Shown here in pieces: positions 49,001 to 59,807 of a DNA stretch of 64,000 nt; the stretch's first letter is position 1, and every line of letters starts with the position of its first letter. The stretch lies in the NCBI GenBank assembly GCA_944474755.1, contig OX104115.1, forward strand, positions 51,898,648 to 51,962,647, written 5' to 3'. A program made the position numbers and the translations under genes. Under the pieces are notes generated by a model. It was not told where the DNA came from. It did no database searches and saw nothing but the letters and a program-made list of their open reading frames with translations. This DNA is from Limnoperna fortunei. Taxonomy: Eukaryota; Mollusca; Bivalvia; Mytilida; Modiolidae.

Positions 49001-50999
49001 AAAGCATCATACGTTTTATATAATTATGAACCTGTTGCATATTTAATAGGAATAATCACTTTAAAAAAGGGAGTATTTATTCAGAAAAACGGGGTTAAAT
49101 TGCTCATTTGTTTAATGTAAGACCGTTGCTTTCGCTTTAGTGTTACTGAATCTAAACAGAAGAATATGTCTGCCTTTTAATTAAGATTAATTTAATGAAT
49201 TAGTCGCTTTATAAGATTGCTTTCCGTTCAAATCGTTTTTGAGTACGATATACTAAACATATATGGTTTCTTTATTTCTAGGAGTCTTGTCCAACGAAAG
49301 TTTCAGGTATGTCAATAAAGAATGTTTATTTTGCTGAATATATTTGGTCTTCCATATGTTACATATATTTACATACGTTGCTATATCTCGTCTATAATTC
49401 ATTCATAAATCATTGCTACGCGTTGTTTGGAATATATTTGTATATGATGGTTGCTTTATAGTGCTCTACCTAAACTCTGCCTCAATTTATCGTAGTCTTT
49501 ATAACGGAAATGTTATAATTTTTGTAATGTTGTTTTCACATCAATTATAAATCAAATCTTACATTAAGTAAATGGGGATGCATGAATAACTGTTGTTTAT
49601 TGTCAAGTACAAATAATATTAGCCCCGCCCTATACCTATTTGTCAACTAAACAAAAACTTGAGTTTCAATTTTCTGAGTCAATTCTGCTGCATATTATGT
49701 AGGTTTTAAATTAACATAAGATACAAAACAACACATTAACAAGCTTGAACGACCTTAATAGGTTTTTCATACTTCGCTCTTGTCTAAATTTAGAAGCACG
49801 TGAAGAATCGAAGACAACACCGTGGGTTGCCATTGGTTCTGGAGCTGCTGTTGGTATCATTATTTTAATTGTCATTGCAATACTTATATGGAAACACCAA
49901 ACGCTCAAGTAAGTTAATCTTATTTTATGTATTCACAGATTATTAATATTACAGTAAACACAAACTTTGAAAAGATACAATAACGTGACAAATCGGAAAT
50001 AGAGTATCAATACAATTAAAGGAATTTGTGTTGTTTTAATACTATAAAAGTTAACGATATATGCATTCAAAATAAAATTTTTACCCAAAATACAATTGTA
50101 TGTAATCATTAAATTAATTTAATAAGTCCGTATTATATCCACATCCTTGACGGAGTTGATTGTTGGCAAATACTATAACAAACATAAACATTACAGAATA
50201 CGGCAAAGTGGGAACATTTAACCTTCATGAACACTGACAATAATAGGTAATACTACTCGCAAGCGAAGAACATTGGCAATTCAAAATGCATAAATTGTCA
50301 AATGATTCTGTCTGCACATATTTATCAATGATAATTCCAATAGTAACAGAAAAAGTATTGAACAATAAGCAATTACGGATACTAAGTTTCTCCTTTCATC
50401 ATTAAACATAACTTTTTAAATAACAATTTACTGAAGTACCACGTTGTACACGCTTTACAAATGTCTCATAATTCCTTTAGAAAGGTTATATAATGTATTG
50501 CAAGGAGGAGTTAGGCTAAATCCTCAGCTTTTACCCCCAGGTTTTACACCAATCGAAAAAGAGTGTTTTTATCGTTTAACATTCAAAAGGGCGGTACTGT
50601 ATTCAATATGGTAATGTTTAGCAATGTATACATTGATTAAAAGCAGAAAACGCGATCCATTCTAGTGCAATGAAGTAATGTGCAACACTTAATCAAATCT
50701 GAAGATACTTGTATTTAAGACGTCGAACGTTAAATGCAATTTAACAGAGAGTGTGTATGTAAATAGAGGCTATTAACTCTATGACAAAGTATTACACTAT
50801 TGCCTTTATATAGACAAATGAGATATTTTACGTAATTTCTTTTTTTTTTTGTTTTAGAAAGTCATATATCAGAGATTCAACTTTAAGTTTACCCAATACC
50901 AGCAGACAGATGCAGGCTCACTTCAAAAATGAAAGGACATTTCTTAGCGAACCTTTTAGAAGTCATTTTGATTTAGAACAAAATAAGAATAGTTGGTGA
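37050..50999 (+). CDS. Gene D: D8C + VWD + EGF (VWDE-like) type I membrane protein, 19 exons
   Basis: Exons: 37050-37137, 38265-38465, 39590-39778, 40045-40107, 40696-41060, 41767-41864, 42318-42639, 43081-43166, 43561-43639, 44194-44391, 45589-45791, 46340-46646, 46862-47017, 47155-47350, 47823-48013, 48641-48901, 49282-49306, 49794-49908, 50858-50999. The total is 3285 bp, 1094 residues plus TGA, with all phases consistent. Order: signal peptide (1-28), D8C (about 30-159), LPCENG linker, Ig/VWDE-type region (about 181-442), VWD (443-630; NDPHMRTFDG to GLCGIYN), cysteine-rich region with RAKR (703-706), EGF (838-864; CSGNGICSEG, CQCFSGYYGELC), RKKR (950-953), transmembrane helix (about 1020-1041) and a short tail ending in Trp. 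This matches the vertebrate VWDE-type domain set plus a membrane anchor. Probably a cell-surface adhesion or recognition protein; that role is inference. Confidence 0.9.
37549..37726. repeat. Foldback element in intron 1 of gene D
   Basis: Inverted repeat with arms of about 80 bp. AATAGTTGCTTATA, GGCATTGTCATGA, GTGGTATTGCC and AACATTGATAATGCCC on the left pair with complements on the right; the loop is near GAGCCAAAGGC. Some small indels separate the arms. Non-coding MITE-like relic. Confidence 0.75.
38265..39778 (+). other. Gene D D8C module (exons 2-3)
   Basis: Exon 2 (201 bp) reads NPCDTTNFLDDWQRSAA, ICDNFLLEGWYR, GERMPTECPVGG and RCNTDQPIYL. Exon 3 (189 bp) reads NRTAYASNYDGNCQHRSY, IKIKNCGGYFVYHLV and SSAYCFG. 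Two cysteines kept in gene C (TAC and the second of CC) are Tyr and Gln here, so one disulphide may be lost as a pair. Exon 3 has an eight-residue N-terminal addition compared with the 165-bp homologues. Confidence 0.8.
38820..39300 (+). mobile_element. Reverse-transcriptase relic in intron 2 of gene D
   Basis: Broken frames read MGSNCAPLLADLILNS, REKTLTQTFKF, then a degraded catalytic motif YIDN (38974-38985) in FRYIDNILSLT, then KLYDKRDDFSVPIVNFPFID. It is the same family as 3780-4450, here on the plus strand. The second Asp of YxDD has become Asn and several shifts are present, so it is inactive. Confidence 0.7.
43081..45791 (+). other. Gene D VWD domain (exons 8-11)
   Basis: The domain opens with GTSCYSHNDPHMRTFDGR (exon 8), continues with YWELQIYNG (exon 9) and CYGTVLCNCGIAVRSAESI (exon 10), and closes with GLCGIYNKDQSDDF (exon 11). 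These are the standard VWD start and end signatures. The usual GDPH is NDPH, so the GDPH autocleavage of some mucins and RGM proteins is not expected. Confidence 0.85.
43733..43830. repeat. Dispersed repeat fragment in intron 9 of gene D
   Basis: The segment AACGCCAGACGCGAGTTTCG followed by TCTAATCAAGACTCACCAG resembles a repeat end I recognise as very common in mussel genomic sequence. It is short, with boundaries uncertain. Confidence 0.4.
45850..46090. repeat. Dispersed repeat fragment in intron 11 of gene D
   Basis: CGACCAGCGAGCAGTATTTC and AGCTATACTCAG at 45938-45967 are the complement of ATAGCTGAAATAATGCTCGC and TGGACGTAAAACAAAC near 63638. The shared core marks a dispersed family. No intact coding sequence. 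Confidence 0.45.
47155..48013 (+). other. Gene D EGF-like domain (exons 14-15)
   Basis: Cysteines in TTCPDNCSGNGICSEG (end of exon 14) and ECQCFSGYYGELC (start of exon 15) give the six-cysteine EGF pattern, split by a phase-1 intron. The EGF motif is followed by SVVLSQAPYV and the region leading to the second furin site. Confidence 0.85.
48150..48420. repeat. Dispersed repeat copy in intron 15 of gene D
   Basis: TGCTTTGTAAGCTGA, TTAAAATTGTnA and TTTCTAAGCAGGCTATAT match 5625-5835 between genes A and B with moderate divergence. It is one unit of the roughly 195-bp family and its flank. Confidence 0.5.
49794..50999 (+). other. Gene D transmembrane and cytoplasmic exons
   Basis: Exon 49794-49908 encodes EESKTTP then the helix WVAIGSGAAVGIIILIVIAI followed by LIWKH. 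Exon 50858-50999 encodes the tail with PNTSRQM, HFKNERTFLSEPFRS and a final NSW. The same spacing (PNTSRRM, HFRNENVFLSEQFRS, final HGW) is kept in gene A, so the tail is under constraint. No ITAM or PPxY is seen. Confidence 0.85.
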
Positions 51000-53020
51000 T
51001 GTTCGAAGATCAGGCAACTGTAACAGAAATATCTGAAGCAATAATCTACATAAACTTAACTTTTTATTGAAAGTTAAATATTTTCATATACACTAACAAT
51101 TCTAGTCTATTTAGCAATAGTTTACAATTATGGGAACATAAACTAAAGATTATAATATAGATAGCTGTTTTATATTTCTGTACAACCATGTGTTTGTTTA
51201 TGTAACAGTTCCACTCCTTAAAATGAGTTACTATGTCTTAATGTGTAATGATTATGATGATAATGGCAATGGCGGTTATCAAAATCTTAGATTGGCAAGT
51301 GAATGCCCTCGCTCGAATGGTAGTAAGTGCAAAATAATTCCGTAGAGTCCACAGTTGTGGGTGGTCACACACCGTTTTTCAGATACCTGGTCGAATAACT
51401 TAACTATTGACTGTCCTACATGCAGCTGGGCTGCTAAAAAGTACTGTTGGCTTACTCCAGAACCCCATTTGGGATGTAATATTATTTTTTGTTCTTAAAT
51501 TGGCTCGTGTTTAGTTTTGCCACAATATGTATGTAAGTTTATTATTTAATGATACTTTATATTCTTAAAATTAAAACTGGAAATAATTTAGGGTTATTGC
51601 ATGAATATTGGAAAATATTTTCCAAAGAAAGATGATATTTTCTTTTGTTGGTCTATGATTTTTTTAACTTTACTTTTATCGACAATCGAATTCACTTCCA
51701 TTTGTTCAGTTTCAAGCGGTTCTGCTAATATGCTTTATTATCTAGTAATAATTTTTCCCAATTCAAATTTATATAGGAATAAAGTGCAATATATTTTCAT
51801 ATTTTTCACTGCGTCTAAGTTTTTTCATGAAATTTCCTGGAAAAGTACTACAGATGTGTTTCGAATATCGGGCTTATATTTTTACTGTCGTCTGGTAAGC
51901 AACATGGCCTAAAAATGTGTCAGATTAACGGCAGAATTTGTACCATTACTCGTAAAGTAGCAAACAAAAAATCTAACTGCGATATATTTATACAAAATTC
52001 AAAGATGATATCAATCTCTTTAACGTTATTTAAGCTTCAGCCTTTGCCAAATATCTACAAACGATCTGTATTAAAGCATTTTCTTTTTCGTCCTTAAAAC
52101 AACTTTTTTTGCCGCAATGGTAAAACGAGTCGTTGGTCATTTCAACATATATGAATAATTATGACCTAACTGTAGAATAATCGTGCTAATTCTTATACTA
52201 CAACAAAGGTTCCATATTGGGGAATGTAAATATTTTTGTAAAACATGTTGTTTGTTTTGCCGGGTTTCTTTCGTATTATATTTTGCTATTGAACATACTG
52301 TACAAATCCGTTCCACTTATTGTTAAATAGTTTTTAGCTGATTTGTGTGATACACACAAAAGTATTTGTTAACATGAACTATTGTTATTAAAATATTTAA
52401 AGTGTTTTTATGTTTTGTTCTGAATGTAATACAAGGAAGATCTCAATCTTACTCTTGCAACTTGTCCGGGATCAAGATGCTGTTTTTGTTTAAAAATGTG
52501 GAAACTTCTACTTTATTTATGTCAATTTCTAATAAAGTCAATAATGAAGTATTGATTGAATAATCAATAAACATCAAGAAAGCAATGTTTTAGCTATAAT
52601 CAGAATGAAAACAAACAAACAATCAACGGGTAAAAGATTTGTCATTTGACATAAAGTTTCAAATACCACTAAAAAAGAATAACTCTGATTTATAAGACGA
52701 ATAATTCAGAAATTTTTAGCAGCTATAATATAATCCTTATGACGTCTACATGTACAAAGTTGTTCTTTTGAGTGTTAGGATTGTTGCACTCCTCAAACAC
52801 GTCACTTGCTATTGTCCAAGGCGATGGTTTACGTATTTTTCTTGACATCTTGACAACCATCTAGAGAGAAGATCGCCACTTGCAGATGCGCTGGATACCT
52901 CTTTGTGTCTTACTCTGAGAATGAAGATAATAACAAAATACCGAACACCGATGAAACTGTCAAAAGAGACAATCCACAAATCAGGTTTTATGGCATGTCA
53001 AACCTCCCGCTTCTATTACT
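51000..53020. other. 3' flank of gene D
   Basis: AT-rich, with AATAAA at 52531-52536 as a possible distal polyadenylation signal. A 103-codon open frame at 51601-51912 has no recognisable domain and AT-driven composition, so I do not call it a gene. Confidence 0.35.
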
Positions 53021-53021
53021 A

Positions 53022-54957
53022 TTTTGTACATTTTATCTGAGCGTGCTAATATACACGATAACTTATTATTAACCAGTTGTGTAAAACACATGTCAAATTG
53101 TGTATATAATATGGATCTAGCGAACAAGTCCAATACAGAAAAACAGGGCCAATACAGAAAAACAGGACCGATACGGGTAAAAACAGGCTAAATACAGAAA
53201 AACATGGCCAATACGGGAAAAATCATTTAGAACAATATTAACAGGTTTACAGCTGTAGAATTTGAGTTGGTTGGTTGATTAAAATAGAGCGGTATCATAT
53301 ACCACTGGTCACTAATAGGTGTATAAAACAATCATTGTAGCACGTTCACTGTACACTGAATTGAGAACTGGGAAAACTATCTGCAACCATATTTTTAAAC
53401 GAGATTTTTCTACAAGGAAGTTGTATAGTAAAACTTATTAAAAGCGTGGACGACGCATGCTCGTCAACAGCTTCTAGCCTTACTGTGAACAGGGTGTGCC
53501 CGACTTCAATATTAATTGACAAATGTTTTTAATCGGATACTCTCCTCTAATAAAGACTATGATACAGCTGCAAACCTGCTGATATTTGTGTTAAATTACA
53601 TTCAAAGACTTTCAAACGTCGAAAGGAAAACAACTCTGGTATCCCTTCCTGAACGGTGCGAATGTTTAACTTTAAAATGTAGTTTTTATAACAGATGTAT
53701 GAGTATAGACGCGTTTTTTTTTAATTTGAAAAGAATGCTATTGTATATTAGATGATTTCCCTAAATTATAAACAGAACTCAATAAAGTAATTATTTACCA
53801 GAAACACATTTGACATGTTTTTAACCGGGTGAGGAGAGCTTGAGTACCCGGTGAAATCTCTCGATCTTCCACCATGTGTGAAATAAAGTGTGAACTAGAA
53901 CATATAATACAGATGCTTTACGTTCCTATATAAACACTATTTAGTACTATATGAATAATTTGACATTCTTTACTGTAAATTCCCTGAAAAGTTTTGTTGG
54001 ATGGAAGGAACGGAGATTTGCCAGTGTTAACGAGTTTGGGGAACCAGAACAAACACCATTCTAAATAACCGGCATTTCTTGTCAAACTAGACAATAACGA
54101 TTTGATGTTTAAAAACTAATTACTAACAAAATGTACACACATATTTATAGTAAAAATATCAGTGTTTTTTGGCCTGTCGACCTCACTATGATTAGCCATC
54201 ACGCTAAACAAAACGGCGGTAAATCATTCACCCATATAACATAATATCAGCGTTTATACATGTATTTGTGTCATAACAATCGTTTATGCTATATAAACAG
54301 AATGCACATGATATTTTTTTAAATCTACTTTTTGCCTCATTTACTACTGAATAGTAATATAGTGCTATTTAATGGGTGTTTTCATATTTAACCTGTATTA
54401 TGTCCTAAAGAAGTTGTAATGGGTCGAGGATAAGTGTATGGGGGGGGGGGTGTAGGAGGAGGCCTCATCCCGTACTCACGTCAATCCTGTTTTCCGGTTT
54501 AAAAATCAGACGACTTACCTGAATTCTTTAGATAAACAAGGATGATGTCATAATTGCAACGTCCTGTATTAGCCCGAGGCAACGTCGAGGGCTAATACAG
54601 TTATTCAAGGCCCAATATCGCTTCCCGAGGACATAATGCATGTCCTATATGAAAACAGGTTCAATACGAAACAAACTCGGCTTGAATTATGCTGCACGAT
54701 GCGTGTGTTACTGTTATAATGAAGTGTAAACCAATTAATATTGTTAATACTGATTTTTCCCGTATTGGCCCTGTTTTTCTATATTTAGCCTGTTTTTTCC
54801 GTATATCGGTCCTGTTTTTCTGTATTGGCCCTGTTTTTTCTGTATTGGACTTGTTCACTAGATCCATAGTATATGAACAATTTGACATGTTTTTACACAA
54901 CTGGTTAATAATACCTAATCATTTTTATTAGCACGCTCAGATAAAATGTATAAAAAT
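53022..54957. mobile_element. 1.9-kb element with roughly 230-bp terminal inverted repeats and 18-bp internal repeats
   Basis: The left end (about 53022-53252) and right end (about 54721-54957) are inverted copies. Both carry ACATTTTATCTGAGCGTGCT, ATTAACCAGTTGTGTAAAA, ATGGATCTAG and GAACAAGTCCAATACAG, then several units of CCAATACAGAAAAACAGG, then CCAATACGGGAAAAATCA. The interior has no transposase frame. It includes a hairpin (CTGTATTAGCCC ... GGGCTAATACAG, 54566-54601) and a poly-G tract near 54440. It is a non-autonomous DNA element or foldback; no target duplication was seen with confidence. Confidence 0.65.
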
Positions 54958-55651
54958 CTGTACGGAATGACAGAAAAAAATATATAAATCCATTACTTGC
55001 ACTGTGACGTCAAATATTTAATACTCTGTCTTTATCCTGCAGATCTTTTATATTGCGTATTATATTTACATATATATATATTTTTTACTTTTTTTATTGT
55101 TGTTTTAGGTTTTCAAATTGTCGCTTGGTATATAATATGTATTCACTTATTAAAATATTTCTTTTATGACAGTATGGAAGCCACAAGAGCGTCTTTATCC
55201 TTAATTGTTTACCCATAATACTATAACAATTTTATTAAAATTGGAAATGAAATGTTCGATTTGCGTATAGTAAGATAATCAAAATGCACTTACAACTGTA
55301 AATATTCTTGTACATTTATTTATTTTTATTTGTATACAAGTACTAAATTTATAAATCTTTATTTATGTAACATACATGTATAATGATACAGCACACAACT
55401 TCAACAGCGTTAAAACTTACCACTGACTGTACTTATATTGCGAAAACATTATACATGTATGTCGTTTGTCTAAACATCAAAGGATTATGGTTTTGTAAAA
55501 AGTTAGAATATTTTATAAAACATTATAATGACAGTTCTAAGAGGATTAAGGTACTAGGGTTTTCACTTTTAGGACTACACATGTATGTTTAGGACTACAC
55601 ATGTATGTTTTTCCTTTTTTGACAAATCTTTATTTTCATTTATATATATAT

Positions 55652-55896
55652 AGTTCGATTCCCGAGGTGGGACGGCTCAAAAATCAAATCTGTGTGTACA
55701 GATGATTTTCAGAGTGGAAATTACAACGACATTGTTTGGTTAATTCATTAGACACTTATAAATATCATTTATCTTAACTATGTATCTTTAGTGCATTTCT
55801 AAAGATCCAATGTTGAAATACAATCAGATGTTGGGCATATATAAATAGACAATTATAAATAGAAATTCAAAACAACTATATGCACGCATCTGTATA
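55652..55896 (+). repeat. 245-bp direct repeat, copy 1 (truncated SINE body)
   Basis: Identical base for base to 56107-56351 by my reading. It starts at box B (AGTTCGATTCC) and lacks the tRNA-like head. Just upstream, a roughly 20-bp unit (TTAGGACTACACATGTATGT) is itself tandemly doubled at about 55570-55608. Confidence 0.8.
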
Positions 55897-56028
55897 ATTG
55901 CTTACAGATCCATTCTGATTGTATGAAAATCGTTGTAATTAAAACTCAGGTCGCACAAAAACATTGTGTATGTAAATGACATGTTCAACCAAAAGTAACA
56001 CTAGGCCAGTGAAACTCCGTTTTTTAGC

Positions 56029-56351
56029 GGACGGATCTGGTCTAGAGGTTACACCTCTGTCTTTACATGCTAGGCGCAGTAGCCATAGATGTTATAAACT
56101 GACACGAGTTCGATTCCCGAGGTGGGACGGCTCAAAAATCAAATCTGTGTGTACAGATGATTTTCAGAGTGGAAATTACAACGACATTGTTTGGTTAATT
56201 CATTAGACACTTATAAATATCATTTATCTTAACTATGTATCTTTAGTGCATTTCTAAAGATCCAATGTTGAAATACAATCAGATGTTGGGCATATATAAA
56301 TAGACAATTATAAATAGAAATTCAAAACAACTATATGCACGCATCTGTATA
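56029..56351 (+). mobile_element. tRNA-derived SINE, fuller copy (contains direct-repeat copy 2, 56107-56351)
   Basis: Box A-like TGGTCTAGAGGTT (about 56038) and box B AGTTCGATTCC (56107-56117) precede a body shared with 55652-55896. The identity of the two bodies implies very recent duplication or an assembly artefact. Confidence 0.5.
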
Positions 56352-56600
56352 TGTGTATGTTTTTCCTTTAATAATGTATTTTTTCTGTTTGGAGGATAGA
56401 AAATATACATGTATCCAACTGAATTTTAAACAGACATGTGACGTTGTTCAGCCTCTGCTGCAGGCAGAAGAATTTTCTTCCGTTCTCGCTGCTCGTATCT
56501 GGGTAATGGGAAAATAACGCTTTGCGCGTCTCTATCCCGATCTTACCATTTAACTGAATTTAAACAGCCAAAATAAAAAAGTGACAATCTACTTAAAATG

Positions 56601-56684
56601 TAATCTTTCACTTGCTCCCCCTTTCTTTTATTGGTCGCTGCGTTAGCGACCAATAACAAAAGGGGGTAGCAAGTGTAAGATTTA
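56601..56684. repeat. Foldback hairpin
   Basis: CACTTGCTCCCCCTTT and ATTGGTCGCT on the left pair with AGCGACCAAT and AAAGGGGGTAGCAAGTG on the right around a GCGTT loop. Arms of about 39 bp; non-coding MITE-like. Confidence 0.8.
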
Positions 56685-57594
56685 ATTTTAATATAAAAAT
56701 AGATTGAAAAATTGAATTATAATTCTTATAACCAGTCTACTATAGTTAGCAAGTAGTTCCTGCCATTTAGCTTTAGCTTATAAAGTTATACATGTATCAT
56801 GCAGACAACCAATATTTTTACCTTAGTACCCGTCCCTGTTTACACAAGTAAAGAGGCTGGTAATACTGAACTGTACCTTGATAATTTTCACACATTATTT
56901 TGTTCTAATTGTATTTTAATATAATTCTACTTATGTCTTACATGTCTTATGGATTACATTGCATTGTTGATTAATGTGCTTTCATCCAATAAACTGATTG
57001 ATTAATTGATTGATAATTCAAATGAAAAATTGTGTTCTTTTAAGAAATAGCTCTTGTTCAGCTTGTACATTTTTTTAATAATTTTAAGATTTTATTGTTA
57101 AATCTTATTAATTGTATATTTTTCAGAAGCAAGACACAGAATTATCAGGCCTGGAATTATAGTCACTTGCTTGCAGAACCTACACATATATAATGTTGGG
57201 AATATAAATACTGAAACTTATTGTTGGACCGGACAATTGGCCACAGTTTGACGGCAGCAACATAGATGAGACAAATGAACAATGTGCAAAATTGGCCCTT
57301 TTAAGGACCACCAAAGTTATTCAAAAAGAATCTAAATTGTGTGATGCACATTTTTTAAACAAAATTATTATAAAGCAGTATTTTTTAACAACTTCTTAAA
57401 TTTGCTATCAAATTAAACAATACCATTCTAAAATTTTGCCAAAATGTCTTAAAAATGCACTACACAACTTTAATAAAGGCAACTGAATAAGTAAGCAATG
57501 AAGACAAAAATCCGTGAAATGAATTAGAAGCCAATGACAAAGCTTTATTTTGAGGTTCCTATTTTTATTAAGGTCAATGCCCTATAGTCATCAG

Positions 57595-58410
57595 TCGGTC
57601 CGTCCGTCTGTCTGCAGCTAATCGTGTCCGAGCTATAACTTTTTATCTTTTGAGGTAGGCTTTTGATATTTGGTATGTGGGTAAATGTAGATAATATCAA
57701 GTTGATGTGTCACATACCATGGTTGATTACCTTTCACCTTGACCTCAAGGTCAGCTGGACCCACAGAGTTGGATTCCATCTCTGAGACTGATCTAGTTTT
57801 TACTGTTCTAAACCAAGTGCAATGTACAGTTGTACCTGCTATATACCAAGTTTTTTTTAAGGGGTAGCTCCGACAAGATGATAAATGAGTATTTTCATCG
57901 AATTTAAAGTTCAAAGGGCCACAACTCCCACGAAAATTTGAACATCAAAATTCCCTGGTAACATGCACAACTACATATGGTGTACTTCCTACACACCAAG
58001 TTTTTGATGAATTACGTTCTACAGGTACATTCTTGTTCTTGATTTGTAAAATCAAGATGTTATTGAGAACTGAATTAATTTGATTAAATAACAACTAAAG
58101 CTTATAAATTTTATTTTTTTTAACAAAACCATGTTAAAAACAGTCATTCTTTGACAAATATGTCGATGGTTAAAACCCCAAATAAAAATAATAGCACATG
58201 GCTACGTTTATATAAGAACTATTCTGATTGGTAGACGATTATGTCACACACAATCTGATTGGTTATACATGTAACTATATTAAATTTCGAATCCCGAATC
58301 TCGAATTCCGCGAATCTTGAATTTCGAATTTCGAATTTTGAGTTTCGAGTTTCGAATCTCGAATCTCGAATTTCGAATATCGAATGAGCCTTCTGGGCTT
58401 TCGTAGATTT
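57595..58410. repeat. Dispersed repeat block ending in TTCGAA-rich microsatellite
   Basis: A GTCCGTCCGTCTGTCTG head is followed by TCCCTGGTAACATGCACAAC, CTTGATTTGTAAAATCAAGA and ATTGGTAGACGATTATGTCA, then a TTCGAATCTCGAATTTCGAA tract (58284-58385), then GAGCCTTCTGGGCTTTCGTA. The part from about 57840 is repeated at 61570-62070. Read on the minus strand the tract gives FEIRDSRF-type peptides, a by-product of the repeat. Confidence 0.65.
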
Positions 58411-58942
58411 CACATACTGCACATAACACCATTTCATTCGAGTCATCTGCTTTATCTGGCATTGTGAACAACGTTCTTTAAAAAACAAATTACAAATTTT
58501 CATTTTCTATGTATTAATATTTACTGTACATTTATTTCATACAAAGGCGATGTCAGGATTTGCCTGGTCTCCTTATGTTGATATGCAGGGTTGTTTTATT
58601 TTACCACCACATTATCAAATAAAAGATAAAAAGATGTATAATATTGCTATACATACTACCTAGGGAAATTTTATACATCTGGAAATGTTAAGGGGGGGGG
58701 GGGGCCAACAGCGTCAAATTTTAATATCGAACGTAAATAATCAGTTGCGTAAAATATGCACGTACATGCCGAGAAATAACCTCCTAGTTTTTTATTCAAA
58801 GCTATCCTGCTGTGGATCAATGTTAATTAATATGCATAAGGCTTATCTGTAGCAAATTGTACGTGTTCGTTACGCCACGAAAGCAATCAATTTTCTGTCT
58901 TTTACCCCGCTGTAATTTGTTATCAAGTTAAGGAAATTGTGG

Positions 58943-59807
58943 ATGTTAAAGAAATTTCCTGTACGAACACATATAGCACAAGGTGTCGTGCTTTGTACGA
59001 TAGTGACTTACAAATACGAAAACTTGGTTTTCGGACTGTTATTTCTCGCCATTGATTGTATTAAGGGTTTAGTTAATATTGCTGGCAACGCACCAGATAT
59101 GGTTAAAATATGGAAAAGTTGTTTTTGTTAGTTATTGACATCACAATAGTTGTCAATGAGATTGTTCATTTTCATAATATAGCTAGTAATATTGGGATAT
59201 TTGGTTTATTTTCACATTAAATAACAACATTTAGTCATAACTCCTCGGGTGGCATTTGCTCAATGCAGCACATGTGCTTGTTTCGCTTTGGCCTTTTTTG
59301 TATGCCACCTTTTTTGTAGGCTGGCTGTTCAAGGGACTTAATTCTTAAATTTTAATTTTAGCAACATCTTGTAAAGATTAACTCCATTTTTGTGTACTCA
59401 ATTTTTGGCGTCTTTTTTAAAATAAATGACATTTTGATCAGATAATGTCCTTTTCTTAACAGCCTTTACAAAAAAACAGAGCAAGGAGTGATGCCACTTG
59501 TTGTCCAACATTACATGGTGCTATATATATTATAGGCTGATTGGTTACTCAAATTCTACCTTTTATCATCGATCATGCTAACATAAATTTAATTGGCTTC
59601 TTTTATATCCGGTAACCACCAGATTGCAATACATATGAAAAATATGAATGAATTATTTCAGGGGTGATGGTGGGCGAACACGAAATCATAACACCTGAGA
59701 TGATGCGCCATCTAAGTCAAATGCAATATCTAGAGAAGAAAAAGTTTGTTGGGGTCTTGAAGAATTATACTGCATTTCAGTGGAACGATTTTCATAATGC
59801 CTCTTAA
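58943..59807 (+). CDS. Weak candidate: two-exon small membrane protein
   Basis: An open segment from ATG 58943 encodes MLKKFPVRTHIAQGV, then a hydrophobic stretch NLVFGLLFLAIDCIKG. A segment at 59662-59807 after TTATTTCAG encodes VMVGEHEIITPEMMRHLSQM, LEKKKFVGVLKN and WNDFHNAS before TAA. They can be joined in phase 1 through a weak donor GTTTAG near 59068. I recognise no family. The second segment looks more coding-like than its surroundings, but the pairing is a guess. Confidence 0.2.

Noticed and set aside
51601..51912. 103-codon open frame after gene D
   Set aside because: AT-driven composition rich in Phe, Ile, Ser and Lys, no domain, and it lies in the likely 3' untranslated region.
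56029..56125. Functional tRNA gene
   Set aside because: The promoter boxes head a repeated SINE body and the spacing is long for a plain tRNA.
58219..58503. Repeat protein with FEIRDSRF units
   Set aside because: Translation of the TTCGAA tract in a dispersed repeat; the same peptide appears at other copies of the repeat.
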